64,000 nucleotides of DNA from an uncultured bacterium (GCA_949298985.1 CASFYV010000029.1:38457-102456); one strand, 5' to 3'. Counted from the first letter of the stretch, positions 8,361 through 17,925 are shown. Notes: generated by a model not told the origin, from the letters alone. Numbers and translations: made by a program.

Positions 8361-9287
8361 ATGACAACGATAAATCATATTTATGAAGAAATTTTTAAAT
8401 ACGCTCAGAACGAACTTCCAACAGTTAAAGAAAGAGATTCTTTAGTTGATAGTATCTTTGAAAAACTTGATACTGATAAAGATGGAAAACTTAGTGAAAA
8501 AGATGGAATGAATGATTTTTATAAAGAAGCTTTTGGGCTAGATACAAAAACTTCTATTTCAAAAGAGCAACTAAAAAATGAAATTGAAAACATTGCTTAT
8601 GAAATGAGTTTCATAGAAGACAGTAAGTTACCTGAAAATGATTTTTCATCAACATATGTAACGCCTGAAGAAGCAGAAAAAATTAAAGAGTTAGGAGCTG
8701 CAAATGGTGCTGCTGTATATAGACTTATTAATGGCGACACTCCTGATCACAACTATACAACTGTAAATAAAATCTTAGAAAAAATTAATAAAAACAATGT
8801 TGTAGATTTTATTCAAGGTTTTAATGTCGCTAATGGAGCTAGCCCAGAAGGTTTATTAGAATATTTGGACGATGAACACGATTCAGTAAATCCAATTAAA
8901 ATGGAAAATAAAAAGAATATCATCACATCACTTCTAGAAGCTGCAAAAGAAAAAGGTTTAGAACAAGATGGTGATTACATGGAATTACAAACAATTTTAG
9001 AAATGTATAATTCAGACGGAGCATTTGCAGGACAAGAAAAATTTAACCAAAAAATGAATAGTAACTGGGAAAATATATGTAAATATTCTGCCTCAGGAGC
9101 GGCTAGTTGTGGAACTATCGGAGGGTTCTTGGGTGCTGGATTTTTTAGTTGGGCAACAGCTACTACAGGTGCAATTATTGGTGGAATTGGAGGAGCAATT
9201 ACAGGATTCTTTGACCATAATACTTACAATGAAAGAATTGATGAATTAATGAATAGTTTATGCAAAAAAATAAACAATGCAAATTAA
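8361..9287 (+). CDS. EF-hand protein with C-terminal glycine-zipper segment
   Basis: 308 residues, not a known family. A canonical 12-residue Ca2+-binding EF-hand loop is at 37-48 (DTDKDGKLSEKD; Asp at 1, 3 and 5, Gly at 6, Asp at 12). Near the C terminus (about 245-285) a Gly/Ala-rich hydrophobic stretch (GTIGGFLGAGFF and IIGGIGGAITGFF) looks like a glycine-zipper membrane hairpin. There is no signal peptide. Second gene of the unit beginning at 6676; an intrinsic terminator follows. Confidence 0.75.
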   Translation: MTTINHIYEEIFKYAQNELPTVKERDSLVDSIFEKLDTDKDGKLSEKDGMNDFYKEAFGLDTKTSISKEQLKNEIENIAYEMSFIEDSKLPENDFSSTYVTPEEAEKIKELGAANGAAVYRLINGDTPDHNYTTVNKILEKINKNNVVDFIQGFNVANGASPEGLLEYLDDEHDSVNPIKMENKKNIITSLLEAAKEKGLEQDGDYMELQTILEMYNSDGAFAGQEKFNQKMNSNWENICKYSASGAASCGTIGGFLGAGFFSWATATTGAIIGGIGGAITGFFDHNTYNERIDELMNSLCKKINNAN

Positions 9288-9321
9288 ATTAAAACAGATG
9301 TAAGATAGGTATTTAAAACAA

Positions 9322-9359
9322 ATTTCCGGAGGAATTTAATTCACCCTCCGGATTTTTTT
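9322..9359 (+). terminator. intrinsic terminator after the EF-hand gene
   Basis: Stem TCCGGAGG / CCTCCGGA around a loop of about 12 nt, followed by a run of seven T. It sits between convergent genes. Confidence 0.85.
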
Positions 9360-9909
9360 ATACTTTTTCCAAGATTATTTTTTCTAATTCTTTTACAGCA
9401 TTTTCCACTGTATCATTTACCACCATATAATCAAACTGTCTAGAGTTTTCTATTTCCAGTTTTATTGAATTTAGCCTTCTTTGAATTGCTTCTTCTGTTT
9501 CAGTATGTCGACCTCTTAAACGTTTTTCTAATTCTTCGATAGAAGGTGGTGCTATAAATATTAATACCGCATTATCCATCAGCGATTTAACTTGTAAAGC
9601 ACCTTTTGTATCAATTTCTAGAATAAGATTCTCGTCATTTTCTAAGCATTTTTCTACAAATTCACGTTTCGTGCCGTAAAAATTGCCTGAAAATTCTTCC
9701 CATTCTAAAAATTCATTATTATTGATACAGTTTTGAAACTCATCCTTACTCAAAAAGAAATAATTTACCCCATCAATTTCTCCATCTCTCTTGCCTCTCG
9801 TTGTGCAAGAAATTGAAAGTCTAAAATCTGAATTTCTGCGTAAAAATTCTTTTATAACGGTACCTTTACCCACACCAGATGAACCTGATATTACATAAAA
9901 CTTCTTCAT
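9358..9909 (-). CDS. gmk: guanylate kinase
   Basis: Phosphorylates GMP to GDP. The P-loop GSSGVGKGT is at residues 9-17. The GMP-binding region (SCTTRGKRDGEIDGVNYFF) and lid (RLRGRHTETEEAIQRRL) are recognisable. The 183-residue length is normal. Its start overlaps the stop of the preceding decarboxylase gene by 4 bp, so translational coupling is likely. Confidence 0.95.
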   Translation of the reverse strand: MKKFYVISGSSGVGKGTVIKEFLRRNSDFRLSISCTTRGKRDGEIDGVNYFFLSKDEFQNCINNNEFLEWEEFSGNFYGTKREFVEKCLENDENLILEIDTKGALQVKSLMDNAVLIFIAPPSIEELEKRLRGRHTETEEAIQRRLNSIKLEIENSRQFDYMVVNDTVENAVKELEKIILEKV

Positions 9910-11690
9910 GAATCCTCCAATAAAGATTTGTGAACTACTGTTTCAAAAAGAACCTTTTCTGATGGTTTAACTACTATATTTTCTTCTTTTTTTTCTTCTT
10001 CTACAACTTGAACTTTTTCTTCTTCTTTTTTTATAATAAAATCTTCTTCCATCACCTTTTTATCAGAATTCTTATTTTTAAAATTCGCTATCAAATCTTT
10101 TATTAAAACCGGCATGTCTAATTTAGAAGTACATATTTCTAAATAGCACATTTTGTTCATAATTTGTGTTACTTTCAAAGCCTTATCAAAATCTTCTTCA
10201 GTAGTAACCTTTGTTGACCAAACTTCTCCTTCAAAAACTCTTGCAAACTTTGAATAATTCATTTGAACAATATTATTAAACTCATCATCAACATCATTTG
10301 ATAATACTCGCTCTATCGTATAACCTTTATTATTAAGAACAATCACGATTGGTTTTATACCAAATCTTAACATATTACCAATTTCCATAGCTGTCAACTG
10401 ATGAGAACCTTCACCCGTTATCAAAACAACTCTTGAATTAGGTTTAGCTAAAGCTACCCCCAAAGTTGCAGGCGTTGCCCAACCAATTGAGCCCCAAAGA
10501 GTTTGAGTCTGTATATCAACATTTTGCGGGAATTTTATTTGTACCACCCCTTGTGGAATAATTCCTGTCTCAGCTACCACTATATCATTTTCCTTAATAA
10601 ATTCCTGTAACCTTGGATAAATATATTCAGATGTTAATTCCTTATTAGAAGCTTCAACTTTTTCGTATCCAATAATTGGTTTTTCTATTTCGATTTCTCT
10701 TGTTTTAACTAACTTTGTAACAGAATCTAAAACATCTGACATTTTTACATTATCATATCTAATTCCGTCAACATAAGTATATGTACCATAAATTGCAATA
10801 TGATTATCTAATTTATAAGGAAGATTAAATCCGTAAGAATTTAAATCTGTATAAACAGGACCTACTGCTATTAAACAATCCGTATCATTGACAGCTTTTT
10901 CAGCAATCGGATTTTTAAATTTTGAGTAATAACTACCCAAATACTTATCATAATCCATATCAATAAGATTTGTACCCATCAAGAAATTTGTAACAGGTAT
11001 AGCAGATTTTTCAACAAATTCTCTATATTCAATCTTTGCATCAAACCTCTTAATCAAAGAATCACCTAAAATTACAGGATTTTTTGATTCATTAATCTTT
11101 TTAGCAATTTTTTCCGAAACTGTTTTTAAAATATCTTCATCACTAAACCATTCATATGAAACATCTCTATCTTGAATTTCCATTTCTGCAATATCAACAG
11201 GGATTGCAATATATACAGGTTTTCTCTCTTTTACAAAAACTTTAAAAATCCTATCTATTTCTATTTTTGCATTCGCTTTATTTAAAAATGCAGTTGTTGC
11301 TGTAACATTTTTAAAAGCTTCTGCAAAAGCAAAATAATTCACATCCTGAAAATTATGATGAACTCTGGTTTTATTTTCAATTAATTTTGTAGCAGGAACT
11401 CCAACAATGCTCATAACAGGAATATTTTCAGCCATACTACCTGCAATAGCATTTATAACACTTAATTCTCCTACACCATATGTAGTGACAACTGCCCCAA
11501 AACCTTTTATTCTAGCATATCCATCCGCGGCATATCCAGCATTTAATTCATTAATACAGCCCACCCATTTTGTATTTGGATTATTTTCTACTGCATATAA
11601 CATATTAAAATTATAATCACCTGGAAGCCCAAATATATGATTAACACCCAACTCTTCTAACTTTTTTACTAAATATTCGGCTACTTTCAT
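9906..11690 (-). CDS. thiamine-diphosphate 2-oxoacid decarboxylase (pyruvate/indolepyruvate decarboxylase family)
   Basis: Non-oxidative decarboxylation of a 2-oxo acid to an aldehyde. The N-terminal PYR domain has NELNAGYAADGYAR with the TPP-activating Glu, followed by VHHNFQD with the His pair typical of PDC/IPDC. The C-terminal domain has GEGSHQLTAMEIG and ends the Mg-TPP motif at NNKGYTIE. The substrate (pyruvate, phenylpyruvate or indolepyruvate) cannot be told. The enzyme core ends near residue 540. A Glu/Lys-rich linker follows, then a short hydrophobic-containing end (VLFETVVHKSLLEDS). That tail is unusual for the family. Shine-Dalgarno GAGGGGGA. Operon with gmk. Confidence 0.85.
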   Translation of the reverse strand: MKVAEYLVKKLEELGVNHIFGLPGDYNFNMLYAVENNPNTKWVGCINELNAGYAADGYARIKGFGAVVTTYGVGELSVINAIAGSMAENIPVMSIVGVPATKLIENKTRVHHNFQDVNYFAFAEAFKNVTATTAFLNKANAKIEIDRIFKVFVKERKPVYIAIPVDIAEMEIQDRDVSYEWFSDEDILKTVSEKIAKKINESKNPVILGDSLIKRFDAKIEYREFVEKSAIPVTNFLMGTNLIDMDYDKYLGSYYSKFKNPIAEKAVNDTDCLIAVGPVYTDLNSYGFNLPYKLDNHIAIYGTYTYVDGIRYDNVKMSDVLDSVTKLVKTREIEIEKPIIGYEKVEASNKELTSEYIYPRLQEFIKENDIVVAETGIIPQGVVQIKFPQNVDIQTQTLWGSIGWATPATLGVALAKPNSRVVLITGEGSHQLTAMEIGNMLRFGIKPIVIVLNNKGYTIERVLSNDVDDEFNNIVQMNYSKFARVFEGEVWSTKVTTEEDFDKALKVTQIMNKMCYLEICTSKLDMPVLIKDLIANFKNKNSDKKVMEEDFIIKKEEEKVQVVEEEKKEENIVVKPSEKVLFETVVHKSLLEDS

Positions 11691-11785
11691 TTGCAGTCCC
11701 CCTCGATTTGTGACAATTTTATCACAGCAAAAAATCTATTTCCAGTAAAGATTTTATAAAAATTTCATGTTAAAATCATTACATT

Positions 11786-12910
11786 ATGGATAAACTTTTT
11801 TCAGATAAAATTAATATACTTAAAGCATTAGCAATAATACTTGTTGTATCAGGGCACTTAGAATTTAGATTTTTTGACATGTTCCCGCCTTATTCTTTTC
11901 AGTTAACATTATTTTTCTTTATTTCAGGAATGCTTTTTAAAGACAAATACTTAAATAATGTAGGAGAATTTATTAAACGCAGAATAAAAAGCCTGCTTGT
12001 TTTATATTTTCTATATTCAGCTTTCTATTGCATTGTTACAATAATAATTGAGAAACTTACCGGAAAATTTTGGGGAATGGAATTAAGTTTCAAAAACTTC
12101 TTTATAACCCCTTTTCTAAATGGACATCAATTTGATCTTTCTTGTCCTATGTGGTTTGTAATGCAATTATTTATTACTATGGTAACTTTTCTATTCTTGC
12201 AAAGACAGTTCAGAAACTTACCTGAAAAAATAAAATTTGCTATTTATACATTAATGGGATTTTCTGCAATTCCACTATCTAAAATATTCACTCCTATTTT
12301 ATTTTCAATAAATAACTCTAATACCTTAACTACAATTAATCCAGTTGCTTTAATAATAGTAAGAACATTATTTTCATTATTTTTCGTATATTTAGGACAC
12401 TTCTATACAACTAAAATTGAAGGGAAATACAATATTTTCACTCCTAAAATTTTAGCTTGGGTAATTTGTATTCAAGCAATTTTATGGCATTTTAATAGAG
12501 ATTTTAATCCAACACATGGTATCGGTCTAAGCTATGTACTTGTTTGGGCAAGATTTGATTCTCAAATTATTGTTCCAGTTTTAACAAGCATTACAGGAAT
12601 TTGGTTTTCGCTATTTTTCATACACGTTACATATGACTATTTAAAAGATATAAAATTCATTAAAACAATTGGTGAAAACACATATCATATTATGGCAAAC
12701 CACCTTTTTGTTATGTTCATAATAACTGCCATTATTTTTAAAATAAATGGAATTCCATATGAAGAAAGAAATCTGCACAACATTTATTGGATTTATAATC
12801 CGGTACAAAATACATATTTATATTTTGTACTTACGATGCTTATTTCAACTTATTCAGGAGTTGTACTCAAATATATTAAAAGCAAAATTCCTTTTATAAA
12901 AGAGTTATAA
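11786..12910 (+). CDS. integral membrane acyltransferase (acyltransferase 3 family)
   Basis: 374 residues with about ten hydrophobic helices. The N terminus has the family pattern: IxxLKALAIILVVSGH with the catalytic His near residue 24, then FFISGMLFKDKY. Members O-acylate surface polysaccharides or other carbohydrates; the substrate is unknown. A TAAAAT -10 candidate at 11771-11776 would start transcription within a few bases of the ATG, and no Shine-Dalgarno is seen. The 3' end overlaps the convergent rsmG by 17 bp. Confidence 0.8.
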   Translation: MDKLFSDKINILKALAIILVVSGHLEFRFFDMFPPYSFQLTLFFFISGMLFKDKYLNNVGEFIKRRIKSLLVLYFLYSAFYCIVTIIIEKLTGKFWGMELSFKNFFITPFLNGHQFDLSCPMWFVMQLFITMVTFLFLQRQFRNLPEKIKFAIYTLMGFSAIPLSKIFTPILFSINNSNTLTTINPVALIIVRTLFSLFFVYLGHFYTTKIEGKYNIFTPKILAWVICIQAILWHFNRDFNPTHGIGLSYVLVWARFDSQIIVPVLTSITGIWFSLFFIHVTYDYLKDIKFIKTIGENTYHIMANHLFVMFIITAIIFKINGIPYEERNLHNIYWIYNPVQNTYLYFVLTMLISTYSGVVLKYIKSKIPFIKEL

Positions 12911-13499
12911 TTACAAGATTTCTTTTATAAACTTCATCCAAAGGAAGAGTATATTCAATAATTTCAGAAACTTTTGCATTATATTTTTTTAAAACATCCT
13001 GAGCATTTTCTAATTCTATTAACGCTTTTTTTGATTTGTATGCAATAAAATACCCATTTTTTTTCAAAAGTGGAAGTGCATATTCACAAATTTTTGCTAA
13101 ATCAGCAACAGCTCTACTTGTTATAATATCAAACTTTTTATTTTTAATATTTTCAACCCTATCGCATATTGTTGATAAATTTTTAAGACTCAATTTTTCT
13201 TTTAAATTTTCTATAGAATTAATTTTCTTTCTAATACTATCTATTCCCACTATTTTAAATTGAGGATATTCAATAGCTATCGGAACACAAGGAAATCCTC
13301 CCCCACATCCTATATCAAGAATTTCAGCTTTTTCTATTTTATATTTTTCGAAAAACATTTTTATACTCAAAGAATCATAAATATGCTTTTCATATAAATA
13401 CTTTTCATCATTTTTAGAAATCAAATTTAACTTCTTATTTTCTTCTAAAAAAGCTTTCATATAATTCGTAAAATCGGATTTTATATTATAATTACTCAT
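12894..13499 (-). CDS. rsmG: 16S rRNA (guanine-527-N7)-methyltransferase
   Basis: SAM-dependent methylation of G527 in 16S rRNA. Motif I is ILDIGCGGGFPCVPIAI and the downstream acidic strand is IVGIDSI; TSRAVADL is also typical of the family. The ATG at 13499 (201 residues) is preferred; the frame extends to a TTG at 13520, but that lies further inside the preceding gene. With this start the gene overlaps the ATPase-TPR stop by 8 bp (ATGAGTAA), which suggests translational coupling. Confidence 0.9.
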   Translation of the reverse strand: MSNYNIKSDFTNYMKAFLEENKKLNLISKNDEKYLYEKHIYDSLSIKMFFEKYKIEKAEILDIGCGGGFPCVPIAIEYPQFKIVGIDSIRKKINSIENLKEKLSLKNLSTICDRVENIKNKKFDIITSRAVADLAKICEYALPLLKKNGYFIAYKSKKALIELENAQDVLKKYNAKVSEIIEYTLPLDEVYKRNLVIITLL

Positions 13500-15756
13500 A
13501 TTTTTTCTCAAGTTCCTCAAAGTCAGAAGATTTCATCCTCAATTTCATATCTTTAATTCGTTGTTCTATTTTATTAACATCAACAGTTGTTCCTAAATTA
13601 ATCGCATATTTTCTTGCTTTTAAATATTCTATCAAAGCTTTTTTGTTTAAAGATATATTATCATAGTAATAATCCCCAAGAGCCAATGATGATTCAACTA
13701 AATAAAAATCTTCATTTATAAATTCTGCACACTGTTGAGCCTCTAATAAATAATTTAACGCTTTTTTATCATTTTCTTCTATAGCTATTTTTGCCAAATA
13801 AGATGACGTGTAATAAATCCCGTCATAATTATTATTACTTTTTTCTATTTTATACGCTTTTTCAAAACAATCCCTCGCATCTGAAAAATTTTCATTATCA
13901 AAATAACAAGAGCCCATATTAGAATAAGCTAAAGCCTTATATTGATTATTTGAATTTATAGAAATACATTTTACATAGTATTCTAAAGCTCTTTGCTCAT
14001 CACCTTTATCATCATTTGCCAATGCATACTTAAAATAGAGTTCCGCTAGTGTTTCATCCTGCGTATTCTCATCTAATGAAGTTAAAGCCTTTTCATAATA
14101 AGAATAAGCCTCCTCCGGAGAATTTTTTGCCGAATATATATTTCCCAACAAAGTACAAGATTGAACCATTAAAGATTGAGGAGTATCTACTGAATAAATA
14201 ACTTTTTTTATAGTTTCTACAGCTCTCTCTAACTTATACATCAAATAGTATAAAACAGTAAGTTCATAATACAAATAATTTAAATTTATTACTTCATTAT
14301 TCTGCTTATAATAAACTTCTACAAGCTCATAGTAATGTTGAGATTTAGAATATTCCTCTATTTCTTTATATAATCTAGCTAAATCCAACCTTGCTTCGAC
14401 AACAGTCATTAAACCAATATTATCTAAATCTATAACTTTTAAAAATTCTTCAATTGCCTCTGTATATTTTTTGTCTTCTTGTAATTTTTTAGCTTTTTCC
14501 AATATAGAAGTTAAGTTATTATCTTCAACAATATTTTTAACGTTTTGATTATTATTTACACAAGAAAACTCTTCTTTTTTTTCATCCACTTTACTAAGCT
14601 TAACTTTATTATTTTCTATATCATAAATTCTATTATTATGGAACTCTATCTCTGCTCTTAAAGCTTGTCTTGAAATAAGAATTTCTCTAGACTGAATAGG
14701 CTCCTTTAGTTGCTTTTCATAAATACTAATAATATATTTACGTAATTTTATTTCTGTTTTAACAGGGATTGAAATATCTATATTTTGTAAAAAATAATCC
14801 TGCACATATATAACTTCATTAACAACAAATATCATTAAATTAGCTTTTAAATATTCAATAGAAAAATCATCAAAAAGTTCAAAAACAGCTAAAGCATTAT
14901 AAGAAATTCCATGTCTTATCAAGCACAAAAACCAAAAGAAATTTCTAATCGTTGTCGGAATAAGATTTATATAAGTCATTCCTAAATATGAGTCCCAAGA
15001 TATACCCGACTTTACATATTTTTCCAAAAATTCATTTAAAGAAATTTTCATTGCCTGAACAATCTTACAAGCCAAAGCAGTGTAATAATAATAACCTCTC
15101 GTATACTTATAAAAATCATTCAAAGTAATCTCACTACAAGTTATACCATTTATTTCCAAAAATTCTTTAAAAATATCTTTTGAAAAACCTTTTAAAAAAA
15201 TATTTCTTCCAACAGGAATTCCAGAAAAAACATTTTGCAACAACCCCCTTGTTGAAAACAAAAACTTTATATTATCATTTTGATTTAATAACTCTTCAAA
15301 ATAATCTGAAATCAAACTTTTATTTTCTTCTAAAATATCATCGAAAGAATATAAAACTATAATAAAAGGTTGTTTTATTGAAGAAATGTACTGACTAAAT
15401 TTTAAATTTAATGTCATTATTTTTGCATTAAAACTCACAATATTTGACATTGAATTTTTTTCAATAACACTATTAAAAAATAGCAAAATATCATCACAAA
15501 CAGTAGATTCTTTACAATAATACTCTAATTTTATAACATCACTATTTACAAAATCCATTAAATAATTAATAAATTGCCTTTTTCCAGTACCCAAAAAACC
15601 ATGAATATACAATAACTTCTCATCTGTAGATAAAAAATCTACAGCTTTTATAAGTTCAGCATAACTATTCTTTAATAAACTAGGATTAATCTTTTCTGAA
15701 ACAGGTAACTTTATATTTTCAATATCAATATCTTTATTTAAGAACTCATATTTCAT
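13492..15756 (-). CDS. STAND-like ATPase with C-terminal TPR repeats
   Basis: 754 residues. The N-terminal NTPase-like region (about 20-330) has the P-loop GFLGTGKR at 53-60. The residue after the Lys is Arg instead of Ser/Thr, which would weaken Mg-ATP binding. A Walker-B-like strand (FIIVLYSFDD) lies near residue 135. A helical linker follows, then TPR units from about 420 to 720 (for example YTEAIEEFLKVIDLDN and EAYSYYEKALTSL). This layout is shared with signalling ATPases of the STAND/AAA_16 type. The partner is unknown. It is co-transcribed with rsmG. Confidence 0.65.
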   Translation of the reverse strand: MKYEFLNKDIDIENIKLPVSEKINPSLLKNSYAELIKAVDFLSTDEKLLYIHGFLGTGKRQFINYLMDFVNSDVIKLEYYCKESTVCDDILLFFNSVIEKNSMSNIVSFNAKIMTLNLKFSQYISSIKQPFIIVLYSFDDILEENKSLISDYFEELLNQNDNIKFLFSTRGLLQNVFSGIPVGRNIFLKGFSKDIFKEFLEINGITCSEITLNDFYKYTRGYYYYTALACKIVQAMKISLNEFLEKYVKSGISWDSYLGMTYINLIPTTIRNFFWFLCLIRHGISYNALAVFELFDDFSIEYLKANLMIFVVNEVIYVQDYFLQNIDISIPVKTEIKLRKYIISIYEKQLKEPIQSREILISRQALRAEIEFHNNRIYDIENNKVKLSKVDEKKEEFSCVNNNQNVKNIVEDNNLTSILEKAKKLQEDKKYTEAIEEFLKVIDLDNIGLMTVVEARLDLARLYKEIEEYSKSQHYYELVEVYYKQNNEVINLNYLYYELTVLYYLMYKLERAVETIKKVIYSVDTPQSLMVQSCTLLGNIYSAKNSPEEAYSYYEKALTSLDENTQDETLAELYFKYALANDDKGDEQRALEYYVKCISINSNNQYKALAYSNMGSCYFDNENFSDARDCFEKAYKIEKSNNNYDGIYYTSSYLAKIAIEENDKKALNYLLEAQQCAEFINEDFYLVESSLALGDYYYDNISLNKKALIEYLKARKYAINLGTTVDVNKIEQRIKDMKLRMKSSDFEELEKKYE

Positions 15757-15823
15757 ACAAAGATTTTAAATGATTTAAAGACAATTTGCAAATATTTTGA
15801 TATAATTCAAAAAGGAGGATTTT

Positions 15824-16432
15824 ATGATATTTAAACTTATAGAATTAGGAATTATTGGATTAATAGCATACCTTATCGGATCAATTCCAACCGGCTATCT
15901 AATTGTTAAAGCAAAAACCGGAGAAGACATTAGAAAAATTGGTTCAGGCTCTACCGGTGCAACAAATGTAAAAAGAGTACTAGGGAAAAATTACTTTTTC
16001 TTAGTAATGTTTCTTGATGCCTTAAAAGGAGCTTTACCAGTAATTTTGGCTAAAATATTTGCAACCGTAGGAACTTCCATTGGAATAGCTCCTATAATTG
16101 CAGCAATTGCAGTAATAATTGGACATAGTAAATCTATATTTTTACAATTTAAAGGTGGAAAATCTGTTGCATCAGGCGTTGGAACTATTCTTGCTCTTAA
16201 TTGGATAGCAGGGTTAATAATAGCCATTGTATGGGGAATTATTACATATTCAACTAAATATGTTTCAGTCGGATCTATAATTGCGTTATCACTTTCACCT
16301 TTTATAATGTACTTTTTACATGCTCCAGTTGCATATATTATATATTGTTCTTTAGGTGCCATTTATATTGTATATTTGCATAGAGAAAATATAAAAAGAT
16401 TAATACAAGGATGCGAAAATAAAGTAAGATAA
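15824..16432 (+). CDS. plsY: glycerol-3-phosphate acyltransferase
   Basis: Acylates G3P from acyl-phosphate, the first step of phospholipid synthesis, in the membrane. Family motifs are visible: GSIPTGYLI, GSGSTGATNVKRVLGK and KGGKSVASGVG. The 202 residues have five or so hydrophobic helices. Strong Shine-Dalgarno AAGGAGG before ATG. Confidence 0.93.
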   Translation: MIFKLIELGIIGLIAYLIGSIPTGYLIVKAKTGEDIRKIGSGSTGATNVKRVLGKNYFFLVMFLDALKGALPVILAKIFATVGTSIGIAPIIAAIAVIIGHSKSIFLQFKGGKSVASGVGTILALNWIAGLIIAIVWGIITYSTKYVSVGSIIALSLSPFIMYFLHAPVAYIIYCSLGAIYIVYLHRENIKRLIQGCENKVR

Positions 16433-16449
16433 TAAATAATTAATAAACA

Positions 16450-16483
16450 AAAATAGGAGGTTTTTAAAACCTCCTATTTTTTT
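16450..16483 (+). terminator. intrinsic terminator between plsY and rpsP
   Basis: Stem AAATAGGAGGTTTT / AAAACCTCCTATTT with a T-run on the plus strand. A-richness on the left arm makes it usable from the convergent rpsP side too. Confidence 0.85.
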
Positions 16484-16493
16484 GTAACTTAAA

Positions 16494-16874
16494 CTATGCT
16501 TGAGCTTCTTCTGAAGCAGGAGCTTCAGCTTCTTCAGCAGCTTTTGCTGCTTCTTCTGCAGCACGAGCTTCTTCTTCAGCTTTCTTAGCTAAAGCTTTCT
16601 TTGACAATTTAACTTTTTCAGATTTTTTGTAATTTAAAGAACCATCTTCATTACAATTTGCCATCAAATATTTAACAGTATCTGTAGGTTGTGCACCTTT
16701 TTTTACCCATTCATTAGCAGATACAATATTCAATTTCATTTCTTTTGTTTTTGGATTGTAATAACCTAATTCTTCTACAGGTTTACCTTCTCTTTTTGTT
16801 GTTGAATTAATTACAATAATTCTGTATGTTGGAGCTTTTTTTGCACCTAATCTTTTTAATCTGATTTTTAACAT
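16494..16874 (-). CDS. rpsP: 30S ribosomal protein S16
   Basis: The core (residues 1-80) is typical of S16: MLKIRLKRLGAKKAPTYRI, ELGYYNPKT, and GAQPTDTVKYL. The total of 126 residues exceeds the usual 80-90 because of a Lys/Ala/Glu-rich helical tail (about 88-126), likely disordered or helical. An upstream leader contains a 9-bp hairpin (ATAAGAATA / TATTCTTAT, about 16941-16966) that could regulate it. Confidence 0.93.
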   Translation of the reverse strand: MLKIRLKRLGAKKAPTYRIIVINSTTKREGKPVEELGYYNPKTKEMKLNIVSANEWVKKGAQPTDTVKYLMANCNEDGSLNYKKSEKVKLSKKALAKKAEEEARAAEEAAKAAEEAEAPASEEAQA

Positions 16875-17071
16875 TTCTTTTTCCTTCTTTTATTTTAGAA
16901 ATACAAAATTTGACTGCTGATTTTATATTTCACATACTACCATAAGAATATAGCCGCTTATTCTTATATCAAACAGATTCAAGAGGATATAATCTGTCCA
17001 ACTATAGATAACCACAAAAACAGTTCATAATCAATAGAAAAAGTTATTTATTAAGAAATTTTTACGTTTCG

Positions 17072-17273
17072 AGTTTGCGGAAAAATTGACATTTTTCTCG
17101 CAAACTTCTTGGAATGGTTTCGCATCTGGTAGTGTGTGCTATCCCACACACTACCAGATGCTCACACACCTAAAATCGGATGTGAAAAATCTCCAAAATT
17201 TGCGAGAATGAGCTTTTGTTCTTTGTACAATGCTCCTGCTCTCGCCAGTCAATTTTTGAGATTTTCCACATCC
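17072..17273. repeat. cluster of three hairpins filling the rpsP-17281 gap
   Basis: The 406-bp gap (16875-17280) has no credible ORF. It contains hairpin A at 17072-17106 (15 bp with one bulge), hairpin B at 17122-17161 (17-bp perfect arms, 6-nt loop) and hairpin C at 17178-17273 (16-bp outer arms with one mismatch and further pairing inside). None has a T-run typical of a terminator. It may be a REP/MITE-type element or a structured RNA; no transposase is adjacent. Confidence 0.6.
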
Positions 17274-17280
17274 TCTATCT

Positions 17281-17925
17281 TTAAATATTAAAACTTTTTC
17301 TAGAACCCTCTTCGTGATACAAACCACCACCACAAATTGTTTCTATAACCTTTAAAACAAACTCTCTTGAAGCATCCGAGCTATTCAAAAAGAATTCTCT
17401 ATTTGACAAATGCCTAATTTTAAATATTGAATTTTGAGCTTTATCAGCAGGAACAAAAAGAGATGCAACCTCCTTATCCAACAAGACTTCCATCATCTCA
17501 TTTCTTGATTTAATACCTTCCATAAGCTCATTATAATTTCCGTTTATAGCCATTATACGACCGGAAAACATTGGAGCAGCACCCTCTCTAAACAATGCTT
17601 GAGGCTCATAATTACACCTTGTGGTTAAACTTATTGTATGCCACAAAATATTTATTACAACCACGCTTTTTTCTTTATCATATTCGACATAAATATTTTC
17701 AGTAGTTATTCCTCTAGCTGAAAAAGACTGCTTCAAAGAATCTGCGATAGCCTTTAAGTTGTCAATCATTTCTGAAAAAATCTCTGTAGTATTCAAAGTC
17801 GCACGCTGGTAATCCAAAAACTGCTTATACATATGACTTGAAACAAGCCCTATTCTTTCTTGGATTAGCGAGGATTTTCGAAAAGATGTTTCCATATTAT
17901 TAAAATTTTCGTAGCCTTTACTCAA
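17281..17925 (-). CDS. conserved-looking protein of unknown function
   Basis: 214 residues, soluble, family not recognised. Predicted helical N terminus (1-80), a mixed strand region (about 85-125, IYVEYDKEKSVVVINILWH), then a helical C terminus. No catalytic motif seen. A TTG start at 17925 is chosen because AAGGAGG lies 10 nt upstream; the first ATG is ten codons later. The hairpin cluster lies immediately downstream. Confidence 0.65.
   Translation of the reverse strand: MSKGYENFNNMETSFRKSSLIQERIGLVSSHMYKQFLDYQRATLNTTEIFSEMIDNLKAIADSLKQSFSARGITTENIYVEYDKEKSVVVINILWHTISLTTRCNYEPQALFREGAAPMFSGRIMAINGNYNELMEGIKSRNEMMEVLLDKEVASLFVPADKAQNSIFKIRHLSNREFFLNSSDASREFVLKVIETICGGGLYHEEGSRKSFNI

Noticed and set aside
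17151..17333. 60-codon minus-strand ORF through the hairpin cluster
   Set aside because: It covers hairpin C and the end of a better gene in another frame, with no ribosome-binding site.
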